Below, in pieces: positions 25,252-33,336 of a stretch of DNA of 52,041 nt; position 1 is the first letter of the stretch; the number at the start of each line of letters is the position of its first letter. The notes beneath the pieces were generated by a model that saw nothing but the letters and a program-made list of their open reading frames with translations, was not told the origin of the DNA and ran no database searches. Both the position numbers and the translations under genes were made by a program. The DNA is from RHKX01 sp041393495. Its GTDB lineage: Bacteria; Actinomycetota; Thermoleophilia; Solirubrobacterales; 70-9. The stretch lies in assembly GCA_041393495.1 (NCBI GenBank), contig JAWKKA010000017.1, positions 1 through 52,041 on the forward strand, in the 5' to 3' direction.

Positions 25252-26132
25252 CCGACGCGTTCGCCCGCCGACCGGGCGCCGAGGAGGATGCGGCCCACGG
25301 CCACCGTTGCCCAACCGCCCCCGTCGAGGTCCTGGTGGGCGCGGTTCGCGGCCGAGCTTCGATCGCCCCGGGCCCGCTCCGCCCGCCGCGGCGCCGGCCC
25401 GCGAAGGCGAGCCGCGCCGGGAGCTGGACGCGCACCGGGGGTCGGTGACGGCCCGGATCGCGGAGCTGCTCTCGAGCGGTGAGCGGGTGCTCGTCGTGTC
25501 GGCGGACGGCGGTCGCCGATCCGGCCCTGGCGGCGCCCGGCGATCGCCGGCCGCCGATCGAAGCCGCCTGCGCGTGCCTGCGCTGCCCCGACGGTGAGCT
25601 GATCCGGCTCGCGGCGGGGTCCGGCCGCAACCTGCTCGTCACGGACTGGGCGTCGCTGAGCGCCGCGCCGCTGGCGGCGAGCGGCTTTCAGCATCTCGTC
25701 CTCGTCGATCCGCCGAGCGACGCGGGACAGCAGCGCACGGCGCTGCGCTGCACCGGCCCGGGGTTCGCGCACCGCTGCTGGGGACCGAGCGCCGAGCTCG
25801 CGGAGATGTGCTGGGACGCCGAATGGGACCTGCGCGGCCCGCTCGCCGACATCTACCGCGGCCTCGTCGCCGCCGAGCTTCGCGAGGAGCCGCTCCGAAG
25901 CGTCCTCGTCGGCGCCGCGCGGTACGGGCGTACGCCGGAGGCGGCGGCGCGAGCGGTGCGGGTCCTCCGCGAGCTGGCGATCGTCAGCGGCTGCGAGGGT
26001 GAGGATGCCCGGTCGTTGTGCGTCGTATCCTCGGAGAGGACGAAACTGTCGGCCTCCGATGCCTACGTCGCGTACTCGGAGATCCATCAGGAGGGCCTGA
26101 GATACCTGCAGAGCCGCAGAGCGGAGCCCTGA
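24992..26132 (+). pseudogene. recJ: RecJ C-terminal part, out of frame in pieces
   Basis: The remainder of RecJ is present but changes frame at least three times. Pieces: LALAPFGQGNPGVKLLVPG to about 25300 (OB domain); QPPPSRSWWARFAAEL around 25300-25345; SVTARIAELLSSGERVLVVS around 25440-25500; then a 200-residue stretch to the stop at 26132 with ACLRCPDGELIRLA, HLVLVDPPSDAG, EWDLRGPLADIYRGLVAAEL and the end IHQEGLRYLQSR. The last part looks like a helicase-derived, lineage-specific extension of RecJ, recalled from memory of actinobacterial homologues. The breaks look like sequencing or assembly indels rather than decay, because each piece remains well conserved in style. Confidence 0.7.
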
Positions 26133-27172
26133 CGGGCGGCAGCGACCACGCCGAAGGCGCGGCGGTCGATTCTGCTCTCGAGGGGTCGGGTCGGATTCGG
26201 GTCGGGGTCGAGGGGCGCGGCTCGGCGCCGGTGCCGGTCGACGCCCTCACCCGCGACCTGACCGGGATCGAGCGTCGTCTCCTCGGCGACCTGATCGCCG
26301 TAATCCCGGCGAGCACGAGGTGACAACGGCGAGGCGGTCGATCAGCGGGAGGTCGAGCGGGCGTTCGTCTTCGCCTGCGAGCGCCACGCCGACCAGCGCC
26401 GTCGCTCCGGCGAGGAGTTCATCAGCCATCCGGTCGAGGTCGCGAAGATCTGCCGGCCTGCGACTCGACACCGAGACGCTCTGCGCGGCGCTTCTGCACG
26501 ACACCGTCGAGGACGCGGCCTGAGCCTCGCCGAGGTCGAGAGCAGCTTCGGCAAGCAGGTCGCCCACCTCGTCGACGGCGTCACGAAGCTGACCAGGATC
26601 ACCTTCGGAGCCGCACGACGAGAGCCAGGCCGAGGTACCGAAGATGATGGTCGCGATGGCCGCCGACGTGCGGGTCATCCTGATCAGCTCGCCGACCGGC
26701 TCCACAACATGCGGACGCTCGGCGCGATGCCGAAAGCGCAGAAGCGTTCGCGAAGGCCCGCGAGAACGCTCGAGATCTGTGCGCCGCTGGCGCATCGGCT
26801 CGGGATCCACGCGATCAAGTGGGAGCTCGAGGACCTCGCCTTCCGAGTCTTTGCACCCGCGCAAGTACGACGAGATCAAGAGCTCGTCGGCCAGCAGCGC
26901 GACGAGCGCGCCGCTACGTGGCCGAGGCCGGCGCATTCCTGCGAGCTCGCGGCGGTGGGTATCGAGGCGGAGATCCTCGGGCCGCGCCAAGCACTTCTAC
27001 TCGATCTACTCGAAGATGACCGAGAAGGGCCGCGAGTTCAACGAGGTCTACGACCTGACCGCGATGCGGGTGATCGTCGACTCAGTCAAGGACTACTACA
27101 GCGATCGGGGTCATCCACGCGCTCTGGAAGCCGCTGCCCGGACGGTTCAAGGACTTCATCGCGACCCCGAAG
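26133..27172 (+). pseudogene. relA: relA/spoT 5' part broken by many small indels
   Basis: This stretch encodes the N-terminal hydrolase (HD) domain and the start of the synthetase domain of a Rel enzyme, split over three frames. Pieces in order: LTGIERRLLGDLIAVI, FACERHADQRRRSGEEFISH, LDTETLCAALLHDTVED (the HD hydrolase motif), VAHLVDGVTKLTRI, KMMVAMAADVRVIL, LADRLHNMRTLGAMPKAQK-like, ICAPLAHRLGIHAIKWELED, AKHFYSIYSKMTEKGREFNE and YDLTAMRVIVDSVKD. At least ten breaks are needed; most can be repaired by restoring one base or one dinucleotide (for example ATCAGCTCG to ATCAAGCTCG near 26686, AGCGATCGG to AGCGCGATCGG near 27107). The true start codon is probably close to 26133. Confidence 0.8.
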
Positions 27173-28456
27173 ATGAACCTCTACCAGACCCTCCACACGA
27201 CGGTGATCGGACCGCGGGGACAACCGCTCGAGATCCAGGTGCGGACCGCGGAGATGCATGAGCTCGCCGAGTACGGCGTCGCGGCCCACGTGATCTACAA
27301 GGAGGGGCCGGGCGGCAATAACCCGGAGCGCGACAAGATGACCTGGCTGCGCCACCTGCTCGACGCCGAGGGCGAGGGCGATCCCGAGGAGTTCCTCGAG
27401 GCGCTCAAGGTCGACCTGTTCGAGGACGAGGTCTTCGTGTTCACGCCGAAGGGCGAGATCAAGAACCTCTCGGCCGGCTCGACGCCGCTCGACTTCGCCT
27501 ACGCCGTCCACACCGACGTCGGCCACCGCTGCGTGGGCGCCAAGGTGAACGGCAAGATCGTGCCGCTGCACTACACGCTGCGCAGTGGCGACATCGTCGA
27601 GATCCTCACCGCCAAGCGCGAGCGCGGGCCCTCGCGCGACTGGCTCGGCCTCGTCCGCACGAGCCGCGCCCGCAACAAGATCCGTGCCTTCCTGAAGTCG
27701 GAACGACGCGAGGACGCCGAGCGCAAGGGCCGCGAGGAGCTCGGCGTCGCACTGCGCAGGCGCGGGCTGCCGCCGCAGAAGCTCGGCGGCTCCCCACTGC
27801 TCGTCGACGTCATCCGCGAGGTCGGATTCCGCAAGGCGGACGACTTCTACGTCGCTCTCGGTCAGGGCAAGATCAGCACCAAGACCGTCGTCAACAAGGT
27901 GCTCCAGCGCCTCAAGCAGGGTGAGGCCGTCGCCGCCGAGGACGACGCCAAGCGCCGCGACAGCGTCCTCGAGGGCCGCGACGCCCGCGAGCGCCACCAC
28001 CAGGAGGCGACCGACTACGGCATCGAGGTCGAGGGCGTCGAGGACGTCATGGTCCGGCTCGCCAAGTGCTGCCGCCCCGTTCCCGGCGATCGCATCGTCG
28101 GCTACGTATCGCTCGGCCGCGGGATCACGATCCATCGCGACGATTGCAAGAACGTCTCGGCGCTGATGAAGTCGCCCGACCGCTTCACGCCCGTCAGCTG
28201 GGCAGGCGACAACCGGACCTCCTACCGGGTCGAGATCGCGGTCGATGCCTATGACCGGACCCGCCTGCTCGAAGACCTCTCGCGGACCTTCTCCGAAGCA
28301 GGCGTGAACATCATCGAGGCCCGCTGCATCACCAAGTACCCGATGGTCCAAAACCGCTTCGTCGTCGAGGTCGGCGACACCGACCAGCTCAAGACGGCGA
28401 TCTCGCGGTTGCGCCAGATCGACCAGGTCTTCGACGCCTACCGCACCACCCCCTGA
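27173..28456 (+). CDS. relA: Bifunctional (p)ppGpp synthetase/hydrolase, intact C-terminal part
   Basis: The open part of relA: 427 residues from the first in-frame ATG. The real protein continues upstream, and GRFKDFIATPK just before this ATG is the RxKD motif of bifunctional Rel enzymes. Domains: end of the synthetase (NLYQTLHTTVIGPRGQPLEI, QVRTAEMHELAEYGVAAH); TGS (DEVFVFTPKGEIKNLSAGST, PLDFAYAVHTDVGHRCVGAK); a helical region; the zinc-finger region KCCRPVPGDRIVGYVSLGRG; and a C-terminal ACT domain (DAYDRTRLLEDLSRTFSEAG). The enzyme makes and degrades the stringent response alarmone; the regulatory C-terminus binds the ribosome and senses amino acids. Whether it is functional depends on the indels upstream being real. 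Confidence 0.93.
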   Translation: MNLYQTLHTTVIGPRGQPLEIQVRTAEMHELAEYGVAAHVIYKEGPGGNNPERDKMTWLRHLLDAEGEGDPEEFLEALKVDLFEDEVFVFTPKGEIKNLSAGSTPLDFAYAVHTDVGHRCVGAKVNGKIVPLHYTLRSGDIVEILTAKRERGPSRDWLGLVRTSRARNKIRAFLKSERREDAERKGREELGVALRRRGLPPQKLGGSPLLVDVIREVGFRKADDFYVALGQGKISTKTVVNKVLQRLKQGEAVAAEDDAKRRDSVLEGRDARERHHQEATDYGIEVEGVEDVMVRLAKCCRPVPGDRIVGYVSLGRGITIHRDDCKNVSALMKSPDRFTPVSWAGDNRTSYRVEIAVDAYDRTRLLEDLSRTFSEAGVNIIEARCITKYPMVQNRFVVEVGDTDQLKTAISRLRQIDQVFDAYRTTP

Positions 28457-28577
28457 CGGGCGGGGGCGGCCGGCGGCCCGGCGCAGCCGGCGCGCACCGC
28501 GGCGGCTGCGGCGACGGGCGGGGAGGGGCGAGGATGGGGCCCCGTTTCCGAGCCAGCGGCCGGGTCGGTCCAGCCTT

Positions 28578-28997
28578 CTACGCCACCTCGGCCCGGATCG
28601 CCTCGGCGACGCGGGCCATGTGTGCCTCGTCCTCGTAGGGGTTGCGGGGCCAGAAGAAGCCGCGGAGCCCGTCCTTGCGGCTGCGGGGAACGACGTGGAC
28701 GTGGAGGTGGGGGACGCTCTGGCTGACGGTGTTGTTGAGGGCTACGAAGCTGCCCTCCGAGCCGGTTGCGCGGCGGACGGCGCCGGCGAGCGAGCGCGCG
28801 GCGGAGAACAGCGGCTCGACGAGCGCCGCCGGCAGGTCCTCGATCGTCTCGTGATGCTCGCGGGGGACGAGGAGGACGTGGCCGGGGAACAGGGGACGGC
28901 GGTCGAGGAAGGCGAGCGTGTCGCGGTCGGCGTGGACGACCTCCGCGGTGACGTCGCCGGCGACGATCGCGCAGAAGCTGCAGCCGGGGTCGGCCAA
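28578..28997 (-). CDS. HIT family protein (HINT/Fhit-like)
   Basis: A 139-residue histidine-triad protein. CSFC near the N-terminus is half of a possible zinc site; LFPGHVLLVPREHHETIEDL and the signature SVPHLHVHVVPR (HxHxHxx) form the nucleotide phosphate-binding and catalytic site. Family members hydrolyse or transfer nucleoside phosphates such as AMP-NH2 or Ap4A. The TTG at 28997 is taken as start: it is one base after the stop of the lipid kinase gene, suggesting coupling, and no other start lies before the CSFC motif. A second HIT protein lies 2.4 kb upstream in the same reverse-strand cluster. Confidence 0.85.
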   Translation of the reverse strand: MADPGCSFCAIVAGDVTAEVVHADRDTLAFLDRRPLFPGHVLLVPREHHETIEDLPAALVEPLFSAARSLAGAVRRATGSEGSFVALNNTVSQSVPHLHVHVVPRSRKDGLRGFFWPRNPYEDEAHMARVAEAIRAEVA

Positions 28998-28998
28998 C

Positions 28999-29925
28999 CT
29001 ACGAGACGATCCGGATCGAGGACGGCTCGACGGCGAGGTCGAGCTCGCCATGCAGGCCGATCGGGTCGCCGTCGAGCTGGACCGGGAACTTGCGCCAGGC
29101 GCCGGTCTCGTCCTTCGAGCCCGACTCGATCCGGGCCTCGGTGATGGCGTCGAAGACGTCGACGTGCCGGTGGCCGCCGACGTTGTCGCCCTTGCCGAGC
29201 GCGCGACGGGCGATGAACGGGACGTCACGCTGCCGCGCCCGGTGAAGGACGGCGAGCGAGATCGTGCCGTCGTCGATCCTGATCCGCTTCGAGATCCGGA
29301 TCGGCCGGCCGCGGAAGTAGGTGAACGGGTCGGTGTTCTGGGCGATCGCGGTGACCCCCTCGGCCTCGCCGTTCGGCGTCGCGACCCGCATCCGCACCGG
29401 GTCGCGAAGGTACTGCCCGTAGAAGCCGCGCACCGCAGCCCAGGTGTAGTACCAGGGGCCCAGCCGCTGCTTCATCCGCGGATGCGAGTCGACCTGGGTG
29501 GCGGCGGTGGCGTCGAGCCCGGCTCCGCAGGAGAAGACGAAGCGGCGTCCGTTGGCGATGCCGAGGTCGATCGGCCGGGGCTCGAAGTCGTCGGCGCAGC
29601 TGAGCAGGTGCTCGGTCGCGTCGACGACGTCGTTCGGAATCCCGAGCGAGCGGGCGACGACGTTCGTGGACCCGCCCGGGAGCACCGAGACCGGGATGTC
29701 GGTCCCGTGCAGCCCGTTGACGACCTCGTTCAGGGTGCCGTCACCGCCGAACGCGACGACGATGTCGTAGCCGCCGTCGATCGCCTCGCGCCCGATCTCG
29801 GTCGCGTGGTTCTGCGCCTGCGTCGAGACCGCCTCGACCTCGAAGCGTCCCTGCAGCGCGTAGACGACGAGGTTCTTGAGGCGATCGGAGACGGTCGTCG
29901 CGTACGGGTTGACGATGATCAGCAT
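28999..29925 (-). CDS. Diacylglycerol kinase-like lipid kinase (DAGK_cat family)
   Basis: A 308-residue kinase of the DgkB/YegS type. The nucleotide-binding motif is IVVAFGGDGTLNEVVNGL with the GGDGT signature, followed by VSVLPGGSTNVVARSLG. The C-terminal beta domain has FRGRPIRISKRIRIDDGTIS and ends GDPIGLHGELDLAVEPSSIR. It phosphorylates a membrane lipid, diacylglycerol or a relative, at the cytoplasmic face. The ATG at 29925 gives MLIIVNPYATTV; homologues commonly start a little earlier but no other start is in frame here. The gene starts 62 bases after the phosphohexomutase stop and is followed at once by the HIT gene. Confidence 0.92.
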   Translation of the reverse strand: MLIIVNPYATTVSDRLKNLVVYALQGRFEVEAVSTQAQNHATEIGREAIDGGYDIVVAFGGDGTLNEVVNGLHGTDIPVSVLPGGSTNVVARSLGIPNDVVDATEHLLSCADDFEPRPIDLGIANGRRFVFSCGAGLDATAATQVDSHPRMKQRLGPWYYTWAAVRGFYGQYLRDPVRMRVATPNGEAEGVTAIAQNTDPFTYFRGRPIRISKRIRIDDGTISLAVLHRARQRDVPFIARRALGKGDNVGGHRHVDVFDAITEARIESGSKDETGAWRKFPVQLDGDPIGLHGELDLAVEPSSIRIVS

Positions 29926-29987
29926 CCGCCGCTTCGGCGGACGCCGCCCGTCCGCTTCGGCGATCGCGATCCTCTCCGCCTCGGCGC

Positions 29988-31388
29988 TCAGGAGCGGATC
30001 AAAGCGAGCACCTCGTCCCGCTTCGCCTCCATGTCCGCCCGCGAGACGAGCGACTCGAGGTTCAGTCGCAGCAGCGGCTCGGTGTTCGACGGTCGAACGT
30101 TGAAGTGCCAGTCGGCGTAGTCGACCGAGACGCCGTCGAGCCAGCCGATCTCGGCGTCGGCGTAGCGCGCGGCGATCTCCTTCATCTTCCCCTCCTGGTC
30201 GTCGACCTCGGAGTTGATCTCGCCGCTGATGAAGTACTTCGAGCGGAGCTCGCCGACCAGGTCGGACAGCGGCCGGCCCGACTTCGAGATCAGCTCGAGG
30301 ACGAGCAGCGCCGGGACCGTGCCGGAGTCGGCGTTGTAGAACCGGCGGAAGTAGTAGTGGCCGGAGACCTCGCCGGCGAACTCGCCGCCGATCTCCTTCA
30401 TCGCCAGCTTCATGAACGCGTGGCCGACCCGGTTCACGTGGGCGGTGCCGCCGGCGGCCGCGACGACGTCGGGGACCGCCCGGCTCGCGCGGACGTCGTA
30501 GAGGATGTCGGCGCCCGGCACCTTGGCGAGCACCTGCTCGGCGATCAGCGCCGTCAGGAAGTCGCCGTCCACGAACTCGCCCGCGTCGTCGATGAAGAAG
30601 CAGCGATCGGCGTCCCCGTCCCAGGCGATCCCGAGGTCGGCGCCCTCGGAGCGGACGCGGTCGACGATCAGCCGCCGGTTCTCCGGCAACAGCGGGTTCG
30701 GCTCGTGGTCGGGGAAGTTGCCGTCCGGCGCCCAGCAGGTCGCGATCAGCTCGATCGGGAGCCGCTCGAGCAGCGGGCCGACCATCTCGCCGGCCATCCC
30801 GTTGCCGCCGTCGACGACGACCTTGAGCGGTCTCACGGCGTCGACGTCGATGAACGAGAGCGCCCGCTCGCGGAACTCGCCGGAGATGTCGATCGCCTCT
30901 TCCGAGCCGCCGCCGGGCGGGTCGCCGAGGCCGGCCCCGATCAGGTCGCGGATCGCGGTGATCCCGGTGTCGCCGGAGAGCGCCAGCGCCCCTTCGCGAA
31001 CGAGCTTGACCCCGGTGTAGGCCTTCGGGTTGTGCGAGGCGGTGACCATCGCGCCCCCGTCCAGTCCCCGCGCGCCGACCATGAAATAGAGCATCTCGGT
31101 GCCGACCATGCCGGCGTCGAGGACGTGGACGCCTTCGTCGATGAGGCCCTCGCGGATGCGGCCCGCCATCTCCGGCGCCTGCAGCCGCATGTCGCGGCCA
31201 ACGCCGACTCCGAGGTCGGCGACCGGCTTGCCGCGCAGGTCGGCGAGCACCCGGGCGAAGGCGCGCCCGAGGAGGTAGGCGGTGTCGCCGTCCATCTCGG
31301 CGCCGTAGATGCCGCGAACGTCATAGGCCTTGAAGATCTGCGGCTGAACCGAATCCGGCCCGCCGGCCATGGTGGTCTGGTCGCTCAA
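29988..31388 (-). CDS. Phosphomannomutase/phosphoglucomutase
   Basis: A 466-residue alpha-D-phosphohexomutase. The four domains carry IFKAYDVRGIYGAEMDGDTA, the phosphoserine loop MVTASHNPKAYTG, the metal loop WDGDADRCFF, the sugar-binding loop GEVSGHYYF and the phosphate loop RPSNTEPLLRLN. It interconverts mannose or glucose 1- and 6-phosphates for cell-surface sugars. The start is a TTG at 31386-31388: AGGAGG lies six bases upstream of it, and it overlaps the stop of the HIT gene as TTGA. The ATG at 31370 is 24 bases from that site and is less likely. This shows coupling with the upstream HIT gene. Confidence 0.95.
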   Translation of the reverse strand: MSDQTTMAGGPDSVQPQIFKAYDVRGIYGAEMDGDTAYLLGRAFARVLADLRGKPVADLGVGVGRDMRLQAPEMAGRIREGLIDEGVHVLDAGMVGTEMLYFMVGARGLDGGAMVTASHNPKAYTGVKLVREGALALSGDTGITAIRDLIGAGLGDPPGGGSEEAIDISGEFRERALSFIDVDAVRPLKVVVDGGNGMAGEMVGPLLERLPIELIATCWAPDGNFPDHEPNPLLPENRRLIVDRVRSEGADLGIAWDGDADRCFFIDDAGEFVDGDFLTALIAEQVLAKVPGADILYDVRASRAVPDVVAAAGGTAHVNRVGHAFMKLAMKEIGGEFAGEVSGHYYFRRFYNADSGTVPALLVLELISKSGRPLSDLVGELRSKYFISGEINSEVDDQEGKMKEIAARYADAEIGWLDGVSVDYADWHFNVRPSNTEPLLRLNLESLVSRADMEAKRDEVLALIRS

Positions 31389-31870
31389 GCGAAGCCTCCT
31401 TGCAGGGCGTCGTAGCTGTCCTCGAGCGACTGTGGCATCACCCGCGTGTCGGCGAGGACCGGCATGTAGTTGGTGTCGCCGGCCCAGCGGGGAACGACGT
31501 GGAGATGGATGTGGCCCTCGACCCCGGCGCCCGCGACCCGCCCTTGGTTGAGCCCGACGTTGAAGCCCTCGGGGCCGTACACCTCCTCGATCCGGCGCAT
31601 CCCCTGCTGCGCGAGGTCCATCACCTCGGCGAGCGCCTCCGGATCGAGGTCCTGGAGGCGGCCGACGTGCTCGAACGGCGCCACCATCAGGTGGCCGTTC
31701 GTGTACGGGAACAGGTTGAGGATCACGAAGCAGCGCTCGCCGCGGTGGACGATCAGGTTGGCGCGATCGTCGCCGGCCGCTGGCTTGGCGCAGAACACGC
31801 ACTCGTCGGATTTCCTCGCGTCGGTCACGTAGCGGAGGCGCCAGGGCGCCCAGATCCTCTCGTTGGCCAT
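31385..31870 (-). CDS. HIT domain protein (Ap4A phosphorylase/hydrolase-like)
   Basis: A 161-residue HIT protein of the actinobacterial Ap4A phosphorylase-like group. N-terminal RIWAPWRLRYVTDARKSDEC is typical; CVFC and a later His-containing loop form a zinc site. NLFPYTNGHLMVAPFEHVG and the triad GHIHLHVVPRWAGDTNYMPV mark the active site. It probably splits dinucleoside polyphosphates. A TAGGAT box lies nine bases before the ATG at 31870 (reverse of 31880-31885), so the leader is very short. The stop overlaps the TTG start of the phosphohexomutase. Confidence 0.92.
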   Translation of the reverse strand: MANERIWAPWRLRYVTDARKSDECVFCAKPAAGDDRANLIVHRGERCFVILNLFPYTNGHLMVAPFEHVGRLQDLDPEALAEVMDLAQQGMRRIEEVYGPEGFNVGLNQGRVAGAGVEGHIHLHVVPRWAGDTNYMPVLADTRVMPQSLEDSYDALQGGFA

Positions 31871-32016
31871 TGCCGGCTGATCCTATTCAGGCGGGACCGG
31901 ATCCCCTCGTCCGGCTCAGCCGCGCTTCGCCGCAAGGCACACGGCGACCGGCGCCCGCGCCGGTGAACGGCAGCTCCGGGCTCGCGATGTCGACCACGCG
32001 ACGATGCCGCGCCCGC

Positions 32017-33024
32017 TCACAGCCAGCCGCGGCGGCGGAAGTAGGTGAGCATCCCGGCGAGGATCGCCGCCATCGCCGCGATCACCAGCCAGAAGTCGAA
32101 CGCGTCGCCCTCGCCGGGTACGCCGACGTTCATGCCCCAGATGCTCGCGACCAGCGTCAGCGGCAGGACGATGACGCTGATCGCGGTCAGGACACGGAGG
32201 ATCTCGTTGACCCGGTGGTTGATCACCGACTCGTTCGTGTCCTCGAGCCCCTCGATCACCTCCTTGTAGTTCTCGAGCATGTCCCAGATCCGCTCGTGGG
32301 CGTCGACGACGTCGTCGAAGTAGATCTCGAGGTCGATGTCGGGGGCGAGAAACCGTTGCTTGTAGCTCTCGAGGTCGCGAAGGACGGGGCGCTGCGGGCG
32401 GATCACCTTGCGGAAGTTGATGATCTCCTGCTTGACCTTGGAGATGTCGCGCACGACCTCCTCGGATCGCTCCTCGACGAAGATGTCGTCCTCGATCGCG
32501 TCGAGCTTGTTGCCGATCTTGCGGAGCATCGGAAAGCAGTAGTCGAAGCTGTCGTCGACGACGCGATAGAGCAGGTACCCGGACCCGCGCGAGAAGACCC
32601 TGTCGCGGAGCTCCTCGTTGGCGCGAACGCGCTCGAACAGGTACTCGACCGGCTGCAGCTCCTTGTTGGGGATCGTGATCACGAAGTCCGGGCCGACGAA
32701 CAGGTCGAGCTCGCCCGTGTTCAGCCGCCCGACCGAAGCGTCGAAGACCGGCAGGTGGAGGACGATGAACAGGTAGTCGGGGTACTCGTCGATCTTCGGC
32801 CGCTGGTTGCGCGAGGCGACGTCCTCGAGGTCGAGGGCGTGGAACTCGAAATGCTCCTGCAGCCAGCTCCACTCGAGCGGCGTCGGACGGGCGATGTGGA
32901 CCCAGCGCAGGCCGGCGCCCTCGACGATCTCGATGTTCGGCTCAGGCGGCGCTGCGGGCGCGGCGACGACCGGCTCGGGCGCGCGGTACGTGCGCCTCAA
33001 CCTCGGCTTCGGAAGGCTCGGCAT
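32017..33024 (-). CDS. corA: CorA family magnesium/divalent cation transporter
   Basis: A 335-residue CorA channel protein. The long N-terminal cytoplasmic domain (to about 270) includes VDDSFDYCFPMLRKIGNKLD and the long stalk helix. Two C-terminal helices follow: the pore helix VNEILRVLTAISVIVLPLTL leading to the GMN selectivity motif in SIWGMNVGVPGE, then FWLVIAAMAAILAGMLTYF and a basic tail. Pentamers import Mg2+ and possibly Co2+ or Ni2+. The ATG at 33024 has AGGAA seven bases upstream; the frame is open further but reads into the leader of the opposite-strand riboswitch. It diverges from the SAM riboswitch operon. Confidence 0.95.
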   Translation of the reverse strand: MPSLPKPRLRRTYRAPEPVVAAPAAPPEPNIEIVEGAGLRWVHIARPTPLEWSWLQEHFEFHALDLEDVASRNQRPKIDEYPDYLFIVLHLPVFDASVGRLNTGELDLFVGPDFVITIPNKELQPVEYLFERVRANEELRDRVFSRGSGYLLYRVVDDSFDYCFPMLRKIGNKLDAIEDDIFVEERSEEVVRDISKVKQEIINFRKVIRPQRPVLRDLESYKQRFLAPDIDLEIYFDDVVDAHERIWDMLENYKEVIEGLEDTNESVINHRVNEILRVLTAISVIVLPLTLVASIWGMNVGVPGEGDAFDFWLVIAAMAAILAGMLTYFRRRGWL

Positions 33025-33114
33025 CGCTCGGTTCCTGTGCGTCGCTCGCGTGCATGACGGCCCAAGGTTACGCGACGGGGGCCGATTCCAAGCCGCGGCG
33101 ACCCGATCGGCTGA

Positions 33115-33120
33115 TATATT
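33115..33120 (+). promoter_or_regulatory. -10 box of the SAM riboswitch operon
   Basis: TATATT preceded by TGA (an extended -10, TGn) is the most AT-rich spot in this intergenic region. It lies about 19 bases before the first riboswitch helix, so transcription would begin near 33127. No convincing -35 hexamer at the right distance. Confidence 0.6.
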
Positions 33121-33138
33121 GCGACGCACATAGACCGC

Positions 33139-33252
33139 CACATCCAGAGGGGTGGAGGGAACTGGCCCGACGAAACCCCGGCAACCCCCCCAACGACGAC
33201 AGTCGGACGGGGAAGGTGCCAAGTCCAACAGGCGATCGGCCTGGGAGATGTG
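33139..33252 (+). promoter_or_regulatory. SAM-I (S-box) riboswitch aptamer
   Basis: The core matches the S-box consensus as I know it: ATCCAGAGGGGTGGAGGGA, then CTGGCCCGACGAAACCCCGG, CAACC, a variable stem, then GGTGCCAAGTCCAAC. Helix P1 is formed by CACATC (33139-33144) and GATGTG (33247-33252). It binds S-adenosylmethionine. Together with the terminator at 33270-33299 it should switch the downstream operon off when SAM is high. The family is normally found in front of methionine or cysteine biosynthesis and transport genes. Confidence 0.93.
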
Positions 33253-33269
33253 AGTGGAAGTCCCACTCG

Positions 33270-33299
33270 GACCTCTGCTCACACGGCAGAGGTCTTTTT
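33270..33299 (+). terminator. Riboswitch-controlled intrinsic terminator
   Basis: A perfect 9-base stem GACCTCTGC (33270-33278) and GCAGAGGTC (33286-33294) with a 7-base loop is followed by five T. The 3' strand of P1 plus two bases (TGTGAG, 33249-33254) can instead pair with CTCACA (33278-33283) in the loop and stem edge, which would prevent the terminator when P1 is open. This is the classic SAM-OFF arrangement. Confidence 0.88.
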
Positions 33300-33336
33300 C
33301 GTAGCAATCAATCGAGATGGGACAAGGAGCGACGGA

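Noticed and set aside
24990..27172. Genuine pseudogenisation of recJ and relA
   Set aside because: Not preferred: the damage stops abruptly at both ends, each fragment is still conserved in style, and single-base or dinucleotide losses fit a sequence-quality problem. It is kept as an alternative.
33250..33336. N-terminal extension of the threonine-synthase-like enzyme into the leader
   Set aside because: The frame is open, but it would translate the terminator hairpin; the ATG at 33337 has a good ribosome binding site and gives a natural zinc-ribbon start.
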